A DNA stretch of 61,738 nucleotides from HyVt-105 sp049975425 (GCA_049975425.1 JBNGDI010000019.1:1-61738), one strand, 5' to 3'; positions 51,804 through 60,195 are shown, counted from the stretch's first letter. The notes: a model not told the origin generated them from the sequence alone. Numbers and translations: made by a program.

Positions 51804-52628
51804 ATGGCAAACAAAATGAGAGGCGTTTTTCGAAAAGGAATCCTGTTGGTGCTTTTCTCCGGAACGTTTTGGCAATGCAGTACGGTTCCCATTACCGGAA
51901 GAAAACAGGTGAATTTGCTGCCCGAGTCGGAAATGGTTTCCATGGGATTAAGCAGTTATCAGGCTTTTCTGGATACCACACCGGTGGTAACCCGGGGAAC
52001 CGAACAGGCCCTGGTGAAAAAGGTCGGTGGAAAAATTGCTGCGGCTGTTGAAAACTTTTTGCGGGAAAACAAACTGAACGACCGTTTGCAGTATTTCGAC
52101 TGGGAGTTCCAGCTGGTGGACAGCGAAGTGCCTAATGCCTGGTGCATGCCGGGAGGGAAAGTGGTATTCTATACGGGGATCCTTCCATATTGCCGGGACG
52201 AAGAAGGAATAGCCGTTGTGATGGGACATGAAATAGCTCATGCCGTGGCCAGGCACGGAAATGAAAGGATGAGCCAGGCATTGCTGGTTCAGATGGGGGG
52301 CATTGCCCTGTCGGTAGCGATTGATCAGAAACCGGAAGAAACCAGGCAGTGGTTTATGGCTGCCTACGGGATTTCCAGCTCACTGGGCGTGATATTGCCC
52401 TATTCCCGGGCTCATGAAACCGAAGCCGATCAATTGGGCCTGATCTTTATGGCCATGGCAGGATACCATCCGGAATCGGCCATTGATTTCTGGGAAAGAA
52501 TGTCTGCAGCCGGGGGACAGAAACCTCCGGAATTTCTGAGCACCCATCCTTCCGATGAAAAAAGGATCAAAGACATGAAAGATTTTCTGCCCAGGGCAAA
52601 AAAATACAAACCCGCTCATTCCGAATGA
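51804..52628 (+). CDS. M48 family metallopeptidase, membrane-anchored
   Basis: A 274-residue zinc peptidase of the periplasmic M48 family (BepA/YfgC-like and LoiP-like). It has an N-terminal signal (about 11-24) with a Cys at about residue 25 (FWQCSTVP), so it may be a lipoprotein although the lipobox is atypical. The zinc ligands are in HEIAHAVARH (His142 and His146) with Glu in HETEADQLG (about 205). VPNAWCMPGGKVVFYTGIL precedes the active site as usual. It probably helps quality control of outer-membrane proteins. The stop codon overlaps a possible short ORF at 52625. Confidence 0.92.
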   Translation: MANKMRGVFRKGILLVLFSGTFWQCSTVPITGRKQVNLLPESEMVSMGLSSYQAFLDTTPVVTRGTEQALVKKVGGKIAAAVENFLRENKLNDRLQYFDWEFQLVDSEVPNAWCMPGGKVVFYTGILPYCRDEEGIAVVMGHEIAHAVARHGNERMSQALLVQMGGIALSVAIDQKPEETRQWFMAAYGISSSLGVILPYSRAHETEADQLGLIFMAMAGYHPESAIDFWERMSAAGGQKPPEFLSTHPSDEKRIKDMKDFLPRAKKYKPAHSE

Positions 52629-52798
52629 AATTGACCGGGAAAATGATGGTGCCCGTGCGCCTGAAAAACCGCTTCTCTTTGCCGGGAACATGCCTGCTGG
52701 TGCCGCGTGGAAAATTTTTTTTATTGAAGAAAATTAATACATTTATGCTGAACTATTCAGGAGAAGATGTTGAGCCGGACGAAAAGATAGAGTTATAA
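52625..52798 (+). CDS. Possible small protein (57 residues)
   Basis: This 58-codon frame begins with an ATG that overlaps the M48 stop codon as ATGA, the usual sign of translational coupling. The product is basic in the first half and acidic at the end (GEDVEPDEKIEL), with a short hydrophobic run around residue 25. I do not recognise it, and chance cannot be excluded. It occupies most of the 209-base gap before the next gene. Confidence 0.25.
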   Translation: MKLTGKMMVPVRLKNRFSLPGTCLLVPRGKFFLLKKINTFMLNYSGEDVEPDEKIEL

Positions 52799-52837
52799 TT
52801 CAGGAATTTATACAACAAGCATTATATCTTATAATCA

Positions 52838-54001
52838 ATGAAAAGATCGGTTGTCATTCTGATTGTTATCCTGGTGATCCTTCTGATCCTACCCGCCTAC
52901 AGTTTTTTTAAATGGGCGTTCCAGCCAAAGAAACCGCTTAATGTACTGGTTATTGACAAAACAGTACCTGATCTGGAAAAAGTGGAACATCGTTCATTCT
53001 TCTGGATACTGAATCAAAATCGGTACGTTACTAAAGAATCCAACAACGGATATAACTTCAGAAAAGACTATTTCGGCTTTATACCCCAGAAGCCGCTGAG
53101 AAACAAAATGTATGATATTGCCCGTGTCAGACTGTCGGAGATTATCAACCTGGCAGAACAGAATGACGTTATTTATGTAACAGATACGTATGGGGTGTAT
53201 TTTAATGACTGGTACCGGGGGATCAACCGCAGCCGGCGGTCGCGCATGATCTACGGAGGCCTGAACAACAGCGATTACCTGTTGCTGAAGGAGATGCACG
53301 ACAGGAACAAGCTCGTGATCGCCGAATACAATACCCTGGGTCACCCCACGCCGCCACTGGAAAGAAACAAGCTGGAAGACCTGCTGGATGTCAACTGGTC
53401 GGAATGGTCGGGAAAATATTTCTTCAGCCTCGATACCATCAAAAACCCGGATTTCCCCAAATGGATACTGGAGCTGTACCGGGAACAATACCGCAAAAGC
53501 TGGGATTTTACGCGTTCAGGCATTGTCTTTGTAAAAAACGACGACCGGGTGGTAGTGCTCGAGAACCAGACCCACCTCGATTTCGATGCTCCCTATATCA
53601 TCACCCCGCATGAATACATGGAAAAATATGAACTGCCGTATAAAATTGCCTATTCACACTGGTTTGAGATCATAGAGACCGATGACAACGACGTGGTTAG
53701 CTGGTTCAATATCTATCCCAACGAACTGGGCGATTCCATTATGGTGGCCAACATCATTCCTGATATATTCCCGGCTGTGGTGAAAGGACCCGGAGAGCAG
53801 AATTACTATTATTTTGCAGCCGATTTTGCCCAGAATCCCATCGGGATGTTCTCTTCCCGTTTCAACGGATTTGAAAAGCTGAATTTTATCAATATCCGTA
53901 CTGATTACAAATCCACACACAACTTTTTCTGGAAATACTACAATCCCCTGATGCGTAACATTCTGGAAGAGTACCGGGAGAAAACCTATTCCGGAGAATG
54001 A
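52838..54001 (+). CDS. Membrane-anchored protein of unknown function (DUF4350-like fold possible)
   Basis: A 387-residue protein with a single N-terminal membrane helix (about 4-27) and a large domain outside the cytoplasm. Stretches such as PLNVLVIDKTVPD, IYVTDTYGVYF, LKEMHDRNKLVIAEYNTLGHPT and SGIVFVKNDDRVVVLE alternate strands and helices like a glutamine-amidotransferase-like (flavodoxin-type) fold. That is my inference; no catalytic Cys is evident. Aromatic residues are abundant. A perfect terminator follows at 54036, so it is transcribed separately from the exopolysaccharide operon, which begins 105 bases on. Its position suggests a related envelope role. Confidence 0.75.
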   Translation: MKRSVVILIVILVILLILPAYSFFKWAFQPKKPLNVLVIDKTVPDLEKVEHRSFFWILNQNRYVTKESNNGYNFRKDYFGFIPQKPLRNKMYDIARVRLSEIINLAEQNDVIYVTDTYGVYFNDWYRGINRSRRSRMIYGGLNNSDYLLLKEMHDRNKLVIAEYNTLGHPTPPLERNKLEDLLDVNWSEWSGKYFFSLDTIKNPDFPKWILELYREQYRKSWDFTRSGIVFVKNDDRVVVLENQTHLDFDAPYIITPHEYMEKYELPYKIAYSHWFEIIETDDNDVVSWFNIYPNELGDSIMVANIIPDIFPAVVKGPGEQNYYYFAADFAQNPIGMFSSRFNGFEKLNFINIRTDYKSTHNFFWKYYNPLMRNILEEYREKTYSGE

Positions 54002-54035
54002 AAGGTACGTGTGTTTCAATTCGGATTATTCACGG

Positions 54036-54065
54036 ATCCATTTTATATTGGTAAAATGGATTTTT
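54036..54065 (+). terminator. Intrinsic terminator
   Basis: A perfect 10-bp stem (54036-54045 with 54052-54061, 6-base loop) runs into TTTTT. It lies 35 bases beyond the stop codon of the preceding gene and separates it from the Hpt operon. Confidence 0.85.
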
Positions 54066-54106
54066 GTTATATGAAAACAGGCTGTTTTTTGGTTTAGTAT
54101 ATTTTT

Positions 54107-54475
54107 ATGTCTTTGCCCGGAAAATCAAGAAAAGGTTATTATGACCTGAAATATGTATTGCAGGTTGCCGGAACCGATGAAGGGTTTGTACTGGAAATGC
54201 TGAAATATTTTGTTCAGAACACGCCGGTGGTTCTGCAGCGATTGAAAAAATACTGCCGGGAAGAGAACTGGAGCGACCTGGCTGCCGAAGCACACAAATT
54301 TGCACCTGGACTGAGCTTTCTGGGCATAACTGTTCTTGAAGAAAAGATCAGGCAGGTGGAAGATTGTGCTACGGAAGGGGCCCGGCATGAATCCCTTCCC
54401 CGGCTGGTGGAAGAGATCGATAAAACGGGAAACGAAGTGGTAAACGTGCTAAAGAAGGATTTTTCTCTGGAATGA
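54107..54475 (+). CDS. Hpt domain protein (histidine phosphotransfer)
   Basis: A 122-residue stand-alone histidine-containing phosphotransfer protein. The four-helix bundle carries His63 within LAAEAHKFAPGLSFLG, corresponding to the AH-x-LKG-x3-x2-G motif of Hpt domains. Two positions after His is Phe rather than Leu and the LKG is APG, so the match is conservative but not exact. It would move phosphate between a hybrid kinase and the receiver encoded next, whose ATG overlaps its stop (ATGA). The first gene of the six-gene operon. Confidence 0.85.
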   Translation: MSLPGKSRKGYYDLKYVLQVAGTDEGFVLEMLKYFVQNTPVVLQRLKKYCREENWSDLAAEAHKFAPGLSFLGITVLEEKIRQVEDCATEGARHESLPRLVEEIDKTGNEVVNVLKKDFSLE

Positions 54476-54849
54476 CTGAACCTGTCAGCATACTGATCTG
54501 TGAGGATGATTACCTCACCCTGAAAGCTCTGGAACATACCCTGAAGCATGCAGGGTATTCCATTATGCTGGCCAAAGACGGAAAAGAAGCCAGAGAACTG
54601 CTCAGGCGGGGGAATATCCAGGTATTGCTTACTGATATTCACGTGCCCTATTTCAGCGGCCTGGAACTGATCCGGTATGTGAGGGAAGAACTCAACAGCC
54701 CGATGCCCGTCCTGGTTCTTTCCCGTGTGGGACTGGAAGACACCATCATGCATGCATTCGAACTGGGCGCCAATGATTACATTACCAAACCCTTCAATCC
54801 CGGCGATCTGTTGCTGCGCCTGAAGAAGATGATGTCACAGGAAAAATGA
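54472..54849 (+). CDS. Single-domain response regulator (partner of the Hpt protein)
   Basis: A 125-residue receiver without an output domain. It has the acidic group Glu11-Asp12-Asp13 (ICEDDYLTL), phospho-acceptor Asp55 (VLLTDIHVPYFSG), Ser in VLSRVG and Lys106 in DYITKPFNPGD. It overlaps the Hpt gene by four bases and the YaiO-type gene by four bases, so all three are translationally coupled. The likely role is to carry a phosphorelay signal to the envelope polysaccharide machinery encoded downstream, perhaps by binding the HEAT-repeat protein; that link is inference. Confidence 0.9.
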   Translation: MTEPVSILICEDDYLTLKALEHTLKHAGYSIMLAKDGKEARELLRRGNIQVLLTDIHVPYFSGLELIRYVREELNSPMPVLVLSRVGLEDTIMHAFELGANDYITKPFNPGDLLLRLKKMMSQEK

Positions 54850-56114
54850 GATGGAACCCTGGTAACTTTCTCCTGCCGTTTTTACTGATCGTTGCCTTTG
54901 CCCCTGGGGAAGCAAAGGCCGGCCGGTTGGCACACGGAAATCCCGACAGCCTGTTTTTCCTGGCCCGGGAACTCGCTTTTCAGGGGGAATACCGCCTTTC
55001 AAGGGATTACTGCTACCGGCTGGTTGACAGCTTCCCCGGATATACCGATGCCTATATCCTGGCTGGCAATACCTGGGCCTGGGAAGAGAAATTCGATTCG
55101 GCCCGTTACTGGTTAAGGAAAGCGCTTCAAATTGATCCCGGCCGCACCGATGCCATTGAGGCCCTGGCACGGACGGAATACTGGGCGGGTACTCCCGGCG
55201 AAGCGCTGCCGGCCATTGAGAAAGGCCTGGAGATCCATTCCCGGCACCCCGTACTCCTGTATCAGAAAGCTCTGGTGTATTTCCGTGAAGGGAAACGTAA
55301 AGAAGCACGGACGGTCCTGAATGCCCTGGCCGATACGGTGCCGCAATATCCCGGCGCCGACAGCCTGCACCGGCTGGCACGTGCGTTGGTTTTCCCCTCG
55401 TCTTTTTCGGCCGAATACTATTATGATCATTTCAGCCGGCCTTACCTGAGGAACTGGCATGTCCTCTCCCTGGCAGTGGAAGGGGAAACGGGCAACAGCC
55501 GGTTCTCACTGAAGCTGAATAACGGCTACCTGGCAAAACGGGAGGAAAATTTCGGGGAGAATACGGAAAAGCAGCTGGAACTGGACGCCTATCCATCCCT
55601 GGGAAAGAAAAGCTACCTGTATCTCAATGCGGGAATTTCACCCGGAGAATTTTTTCCCCGTTACCGGGCAGGGGGGGAATGGTTTTACACGATCCCGCAT
55701 GATATGGTGGTTTCGGCAGGCTTACGGTACCTGAAGTGGACCGACGGTTTTCTGTTCTATACGGGATCGCTCGAAAAGTATGCCGGCAATTATTGGCTGG
55801 CCCTGCGTCCCTATGTGTTTCACAAACCCTACGGCTGGTCGTCGGCCTGGTTCCTCACAGCCCGCCGCTACCTGGGCAATGCGGAACAGTACCTCCAGGT
55901 GATGGCCGGAACCGGAACCTCACCCGATGAACCCATGCTGGCGTCATCCGACCTGGAAAGGCTCCGTGCTGCGGTATTTAGGGCCGGCGGCCAGTACCGG
56001 ATGGCAGGGAACTGGAGGATACAACTCCTGGCAGGCTATTCACGGGAAGAATTTACCGACGGGGAAAAACGAAACCGGTACGACCTGAGGCTGGGGTTGC
56101 GATATCATTTTTAG
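54846..56114 (+). CDS. YaiO-type outer-membrane beta-barrel with N-terminal TPR
   Basis: A 422-residue exported protein. Signal peptide about 1-24 (LLIVAFAPGEAKA). TPR-like helical repeats lie at about 28-165 (SLFFLARELAFQGEYRLSRDYCYRLVD, ILAGNTWAWEEKFDSARYWLRKALQIDPG in two pieces, ALVYFREGKRKEARTVL). The barrel spans about 175-422 with alternating strands and a final aromatic (YDLRLGLRYHF), the standard sorting signal for outer-membrane barrels. YaiO-like proteins accompany exopolysaccharide genes; PgaA and BcsC combine TPR and barrel in the same way. Proposed role: outer-membrane port for the polymer made by the GT2 synthase. Confidence 0.85.
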   Translation: MRWNPGNFLLPFLLIVAFAPGEAKAGRLAHGNPDSLFFLARELAFQGEYRLSRDYCYRLVDSFPGYTDAYILAGNTWAWEEKFDSARYWLRKALQIDPGRTDAIEALARTEYWAGTPGEALPAIEKGLEIHSRHPVLLYQKALVYFREGKRKEARTVLNALADTVPQYPGADSLHRLARALVFPSSFSAEYYYDHFSRPYLRNWHVLSLAVEGETGNSRFSLKLNNGYLAKREENFGENTEKQLELDAYPSLGKKSYLYLNAGISPGEFFPRYRAGGEWFYTIPHDMVVSAGLRYLKWTDGFLFYTGSLEKYAGNYWLALRPYVFHKPYGWSSAWFLTARRYLGNAEQYLQVMAGTGTSPDEPMLASSDLERLRAAVFRAGGQYRMAGNWRIQLLAGYSREEFTDGEKRNRYDLRLGLRYHF

Positions 56115-56127
56115 GAGGTTTTACAGC

Positions 56128-57723
56128 ATGAGGAAACAGGTTGTCGCCATATTGTTCCTGATCCTTCTTCAGGGATATTCCCTTCCGGAAAGGGAACAAC
56201 AGGTATATGACACCCTGCTTACCTCCGGTCATCCCGTTTACCTGATTCAGATCTCTACCCGGAAGGAAAAACTACCGGCCGGTTTTGTGGCCCGCCACTT
56301 TGGTCTGGAAAAGCCCGTTTTTACCGAGTTTCGCGACCGGCACTACCGGTATTATACCGGACCCTTCCCCGGGCTCGAGGAAGCCGAAGCATTTATCGAT
56401 TCCCTCGGCATTGACGATGCCTTTGCAGTGGTTTTCCTGAGAGGGACCCGTGTGACCCGCTCGGGAAAACCCATCCCGGGAATGACCCGGGGAACATGGA
56501 TATATCCGCCCGACAGTACCGCAGCGGCTTCGGATACTGTCATTTTCGTTGAGGAAGAGGAACCGTCCGCTGCCGGAACAGTGGCGGCTGATACCCTTGC
56601 ATCCCGGTCCGCACCGGAAGGGAACCGGCTCAGGAGGTTCATTGCAAAACGCGATTACGGCCGTTCCACCTTGTTCGTGCTGATCCTGTATGGGGTGATC
56701 ATCTATTCCATCCTTACCATGATGGTCCTTCTGGTGGTGATCCTGATCAACAGGAACCGGAACGAGCGGATGGCCAGGATGGAAGAGGACCTGAAGGAAA
56801 AATACCAGCGGGTGCTGATGAATTACCTGTTCGATCAGGAACTGCCGGAAGGTGTGCCATTGCGGTTGCAGAAAATCGCTTCCAATTCCTTCAAACGTAA
56901 AATCCTGATCGACCAGATGATCGACCTGAGTGTGAACCTCAGGGGAGATGCCGCCGAAAAATTGCGCGACCTGTACATACGCACCGAACTGCACCATGAT
57001 TCGATAAGGAAAGCCAGGAGCCGCCGCTGGCATATCAAGGTCAAAGGGTTCAGGGAGCTGGCTTTTATGGATATCCGCGATGCCAACGATGAAATCATCC
57101 GCTGCCTGCACTCCCGGAACGATATCCTCCGAATGGAGGCACAGCTGGCGCTGGTGAAGCTGGGCGACGAACATCCTTACGAATTCCTGGATTACCTGAA
57201 AATGCCCTTTTCCGTATGGGAACAGATGACCGTGCATGAGATGCTGATCCACCATGAACTCAGACCTCCTGCTTTCAGCCGCTGGCTGCGTTCATCCAAC
57301 ACCTCGATCGTGATCTTTTCACTGAAAATGATCGCCATCTTCAAACAGGAAGATGCCTACCCGCTGATCATCGAGCTGCTCGACCACCCCGACCCGGAGG
57401 TGAGGAAAACAGCCATCCGTGTGCTGGGGGATGTGAAATACCGGGAAGCCATTCTTCCCCTGAAACGAATGTACAAGCAGGAACCCTATGAAAATTGCCT
57501 TGAAATTATTAAAGCCATGGGCAAGATGCCAGATCAGATGGTGCTGAAATTCCTTCAGCTGGTGATCGACCGGGAAGACGACGTTCAGCTCCAGATAGAG
57601 GCCGCCAAGGCTATTCACCAGATGGGACCTGTGGGTGAGGATACCCTGGAAAAAATGATGCATTCCGATTACAAGAATTACCAGATCATTATCAAACACG
57701 TGCTGGACAAACGCATTTTCTGA
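56128..57723 (+). CDS. SPOR-like / transmembrane / HEAT-repeat protein
   Basis: A 531-residue inner-membrane protein. Signal peptide about 1-18. A SPOR-like module sits at about 37-108 (YLIQISTRKEKLPAGFVARHFG, HYRYYTGPFPGLEEAEAFID), then an acidic linker (about 125-170). One membrane helix is at about 181-208, followed by cytoplasmic helices and HEAT repeats (about 290-531: IRCLHSRNDILRMEAQLALVKLG, IELLDHPDPEVRKTAIRVLGDVKYREAILPL). It thus spans from periplasm to cytosol. It lies between the barrel and the glycosyltransferase, and its stop overlaps the synthase start (TGATG). Proposed role: scaffold joining the synthase to the cell wall or to the receiver. Confidence 0.85.
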   Translation: MRKQVVAILFLILLQGYSLPEREQQVYDTLLTSGHPVYLIQISTRKEKLPAGFVARHFGLEKPVFTEFRDRHYRYYTGPFPGLEEAEAFIDSLGIDDAFAVVFLRGTRVTRSGKPIPGMTRGTWIYPPDSTAAASDTVIFVEEEEPSAAGTVAADTLASRSAPEGNRLRRFIAKRDYGRSTLFVLILYGVIIYSILTMMVLLVVILINRNRNERMARMEEDLKEKYQRVLMNYLFDQELPEGVPLRLQKIASNSFKRKILIDQMIDLSVNLRGDAAEKLRDLYIRTELHHDSIRKARSRRWHIKVKGFRELAFMDIRDANDEIIRCLHSRNDILRMEAQLALVKLGDEHPYEFLDYLKMPFSVWEQMTVHEMLIHHELRPPAFSRWLRSSNTSIVIFSLKMIAIFKQEDAYPLIIELLDHPDPEVRKTAIRVLGDVKYREAILPLKRMYKQEPYENCLEIIKAMGKMPDQMVLKFLQLVIDREDDVQLQIEAAKAIHQMGPVGEDTLEKMMHSDYKNYQIIIKHVLDKRIF

Positions 57724-59156
57724 TGGAGAAATTGATCGACATACTGGAATTCATACTGTACAACTTCATCTTTGTCCTTACGGTCATAATATTCTCCGCC
57801 TATGTGATCCTGGCCGTGTTTTCAGCGGTGATGCTGACCCGCTACCTGCGAAAGAACAGCTATGTGGATTACAACTCCATCATTCTGGCCCCGTTGATCC
57901 CCACCATTTCAGTCATTGCTCCCGCCTACAACGAAAGCAAATCCATTGTGGCCAATATCAGGGCCCTGCTGTCACTCTATTACAACGATTTCGAAGTGAT
58001 TGTGGTGAACGACGGAAGCAAGGACGATACACTGGAAAAGATCATCAGTGCCTATGATCTGGAGCGGGTAAATTATTTCTTCGATTACCGCATTCCCTGC
58101 AAAAGGATCCGGGGAGTGTACAAATCCAGAAACCGTTCTTTCAAAAAACTCACGGTCATCGACAAGGTGAACGGTGGAAAGGCCGATTCGCTGAATGCCG
58201 GCATCAATGTATCGAAAAACAAGCTGGTGGTCAGTATCGATGCCGATTCGATCATGGAGCCCGATGCCCTGCTGAAAATGGTCAAACCCTTTCTGGAAGA
58301 AAAAGGTAAAAAAGTGATCGGTACCGGCGGGGTGCTCCGCATTGCCAATTCGTGTGAGATAGAGGGCGGGCTGGTACGCCGGGTGCATCTTCCCGGTAAA
58401 TTCCTGGCCCGGGTGCAGGTGCTTGAGTACACCCGTGCTTTTCTGATGGGAAGGATGGCCTGGTCCAGGCTCGACGGTTTGCTGCTGATTTCGGGTGCCC
58501 TGGGGATGTTCGACAGGGAAACCATGATACGTGCCGGAGGATACAGCACGGAAACCGTAGGTGAAGATATGGAGCTGGTGGTACGGATGCGCCGGCTGAT
58601 GGCCGAGGAAAAAGTGCCCTACGAAGTGACCTATATTCCCGATCCCCTGTGCTGGACAGAAGTGCCCGAAAGAATGCACATTCTGGGCCGGCAGCGTAAC
58701 CGATGGACCCGGGGCACCGCGGAAACCCTGTGGCTGCACCGGAAGATATTCCTGAATCCCCGGTACGGCAAGTTCGGTATGCTTGGATATACCTACTGGT
58801 TTTTCTTCGAATGGCTGGCTCCGCTGGTGGAGTTCTTCGGGCTGATCTATTTCGGTATCCTGGCCGTGCTGGGGCATATCAACTGGTCGTTTTTTCTCCT
58901 TCTGCTGGGATTTGTATATACCTTTGCGGTTTCTCTTTCCATATGGGCCGTGCTGTTCGAGGAGATGACCTTCCATAAATACGAAAAAAAGCGCGATGTA
59001 TTCAAGCTTATCGGCACGGCTTTCCTGGAACCTTTCTTTTACCACCCGCTTACCGTTCTATGGGCCGTGAAAGGCAATTATGATTTCTTTATCGGTAAAA
59101 AAAGCTGGGGGAAGATGGAACGGACCGGTTTTGAAAAACCGAAAGATACTGTTTGA
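57723..59156 (+). CDS. Processive glycosyltransferase family 2 (exopolysaccharide synthase)
   Basis: A 477-residue membrane synthase of the GT2 (BcsA/PgaC) kind. One membrane helix near the N-terminus (about 13-38), then a cytoplasmic catalytic domain (about 60-345). It carries APAYNESKSI, VVNDGSKDDT, the metal-binding DADS in VSIDADSIMEPDALL, the catalytic ED in VGEDMELVVRM and the QRNRW motif that marks processive enzymes. Three further helices (about 352-435) form the translocation pore. No PilZ domain is seen. It would polymerise an unknown UDP-sugar and pass the chain across the inner membrane. The sixth operon gene begins 12 bases on. Confidence 0.92.
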   Translation: MEKLIDILEFILYNFIFVLTVIIFSAYVILAVFSAVMLTRYLRKNSYVDYNSIILAPLIPTISVIAPAYNESKSIVANIRALLSLYYNDFEVIVVNDGSKDDTLEKIISAYDLERVNYFFDYRIPCKRIRGVYKSRNRSFKKLTVIDKVNGGKADSLNAGINVSKNKLVVSIDADSIMEPDALLKMVKPFLEEKGKKVIGTGGVLRIANSCEIEGGLVRRVHLPGKFLARVQVLEYTRAFLMGRMAWSRLDGLLLISGALGMFDRETMIRAGGYSTETVGEDMELVVRMRRLMAEEKVPYEVTYIPDPLCWTEVPERMHILGRQRNRWTRGTAETLWLHRKIFLNPRYGKFGMLGYTYWFFFEWLAPLVEFFGLIYFGILAVLGHINWSFFLLLLGFVYTFAVSLSIWAVLFEEMTFHKYEKKRDVFKLIGTAFLEPFFYHPLTVLWAVKGNYDFFIGKKSWGKMERTGFEKPKDTV

Positions 59157-59168
59157 AAGCTTTACCTG

Positions 59169-59948
59169 ATGAATATTCTGAAAATATCAACGGTACAGAC
59201 CGGCGTTTTCTGGGAAGACCCTGAAAAGAACCGGGAACATTTCAGCCGGGTGTGCCAGGACCTGGCCGGGGAAACACACATGATCATATTGCCCGAGATG
59301 TTCACCACTGGCTTTTCCATGGAACCGGAAAAACTGGCCGAAACCATGTACGGCCCCACCGTTGGCTGGATGCAGCAAACAGCAGAAAAAACGGGGGCCG
59401 CCATCACCGGAAGCCTCATTATCAGGGAAAACGGTCGTTATTACAACCGGCTGGTTTGGGCTGCTCCGGGAGGGGAAATGGCGGTTTATGACAAACGACA
59501 CCTTTTCCGGATGGGGCAGGAACACCGGCATTATTCGGCCGGGAAGGAGCGGCTGGTGGTAACATACCGGGGATGGAAAATCTGTCCCCTGATCTGTTAC
59601 GACCTGCGTTTCCCGGTATGGTCGAGGAACCGGGGAGAGTACGACCTGTTGCTGTATGTGGCCAACTGGCCGTCTCCGCGCCGGGAGGTATGGATGGCTT
59701 TGCTGAAAGCCCGGGCCCTGGAAAACCAGTGTGTGGTGGCCGGGGTGAACCGCACCGGGAAAGATGGCAGAGATATTGACTATTCGGGCGATTCCATGGT
59801 GATTGATGCCCGGGGGAAAATCCTGTGCCATTTGACAGAGAAGGAAAACCGTGCGAAAACCGTTTCTATTTCCATGGACGAGCTCCGTGAGTTCAGGAAA
59901 AAATTCCCCGTGCTTTCCGATGCAGATGACTATATTCTGAAAGTTTGA
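59169..59948 (+). CDS. Nitrilase superfamily omega-amidase (YafV/Nit2-like)
   Basis: A 259-residue carbon-nitrogen hydrolase. The catalytic triad is Glu43 (LPEMFTTGF), Lys109 (YDKRHLF) and Cys143 (LICYDLRFPVW); all three are present in the expected context. It matches the YafV/omega-amidase group, which removes ammonia from 2-oxoglutaramate, closing methionine-salvage transamination. Its place at the end of the polysaccharide operon, 12 bases after the GT2 stop, is probably only positional, although a nitrogen link to amino-sugar polymers cannot be excluded. The CTACGTAG array lies 56 bases past its stop. Confidence 0.92.
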   Translation: MNILKISTVQTGVFWEDPEKNREHFSRVCQDLAGETHMIILPEMFTTGFSMEPEKLAETMYGPTVGWMQQTAEKTGAAITGSLIIRENGRYYNRLVWAAPGGEMAVYDKRHLFRMGQEHRHYSAGKERLVVTYRGWKICPLICYDLRFPVWSRNRGEYDLLLYVANWPSPRREVWMALLKARALENQCVVAGVNRTGKDGRDIDYSGDSMVIDARGKILCHLTEKENRAKTVSISMDELREFRKKFPVLSDADDYILKV

Positions 59949-60003
59949 AAGAAGAATACCTGAAATTTTCGAACAGTAATTCATATAAAGCAGTGTTCAT
60001 ATA

Positions 60004-60052
60004 TATATCTACGTAGTATGCTACGTAGTAAGCTACGTAGTTATCTACGTAG
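60004..60052 (+). repeat. CTACGTAG tandem palindrome array (four copies, 12-bp period)
   Basis: Four perfect CTACGTAG copies start at 60009, 60021, 60033 and 60045, exactly 12 bases apart. The 4-base spacers are TATG, TAAG and TTAT; TATAT precedes. Adjacent copies can pair as 8-bp stems with 4-base loops. The AT-rich end faces the nitrilase stop codon. It lies in the 247-base convergent gap between the nitrilase and crtI-like genes; the rest of that gap shows nothing I recognise. Confidence 0.9.
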
Positions 60053-60195
60053 TTCGCTTCTGAAGGCCGAAGGGGGTGGAGTGGGGGCAAGGGTATCCGG
60101 GCGATCGGATAATGGGGTTGCCGGGTGATGGAAAGACCGGGGAACGGGCTGATTGAGAACAGGGCGGCAGGTCAGTGATCTGCGGGTACAGGCAA

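Noticed and set aside
59893..60090. Minus-strand ORF with repeated Tyr-Val residues across the palindrome array
   Set aside because: The repetition comes only from translation of CTACGTAG-N4 units, and the frame runs into the end of the nitrilase gene; there is no independent sign of coding.
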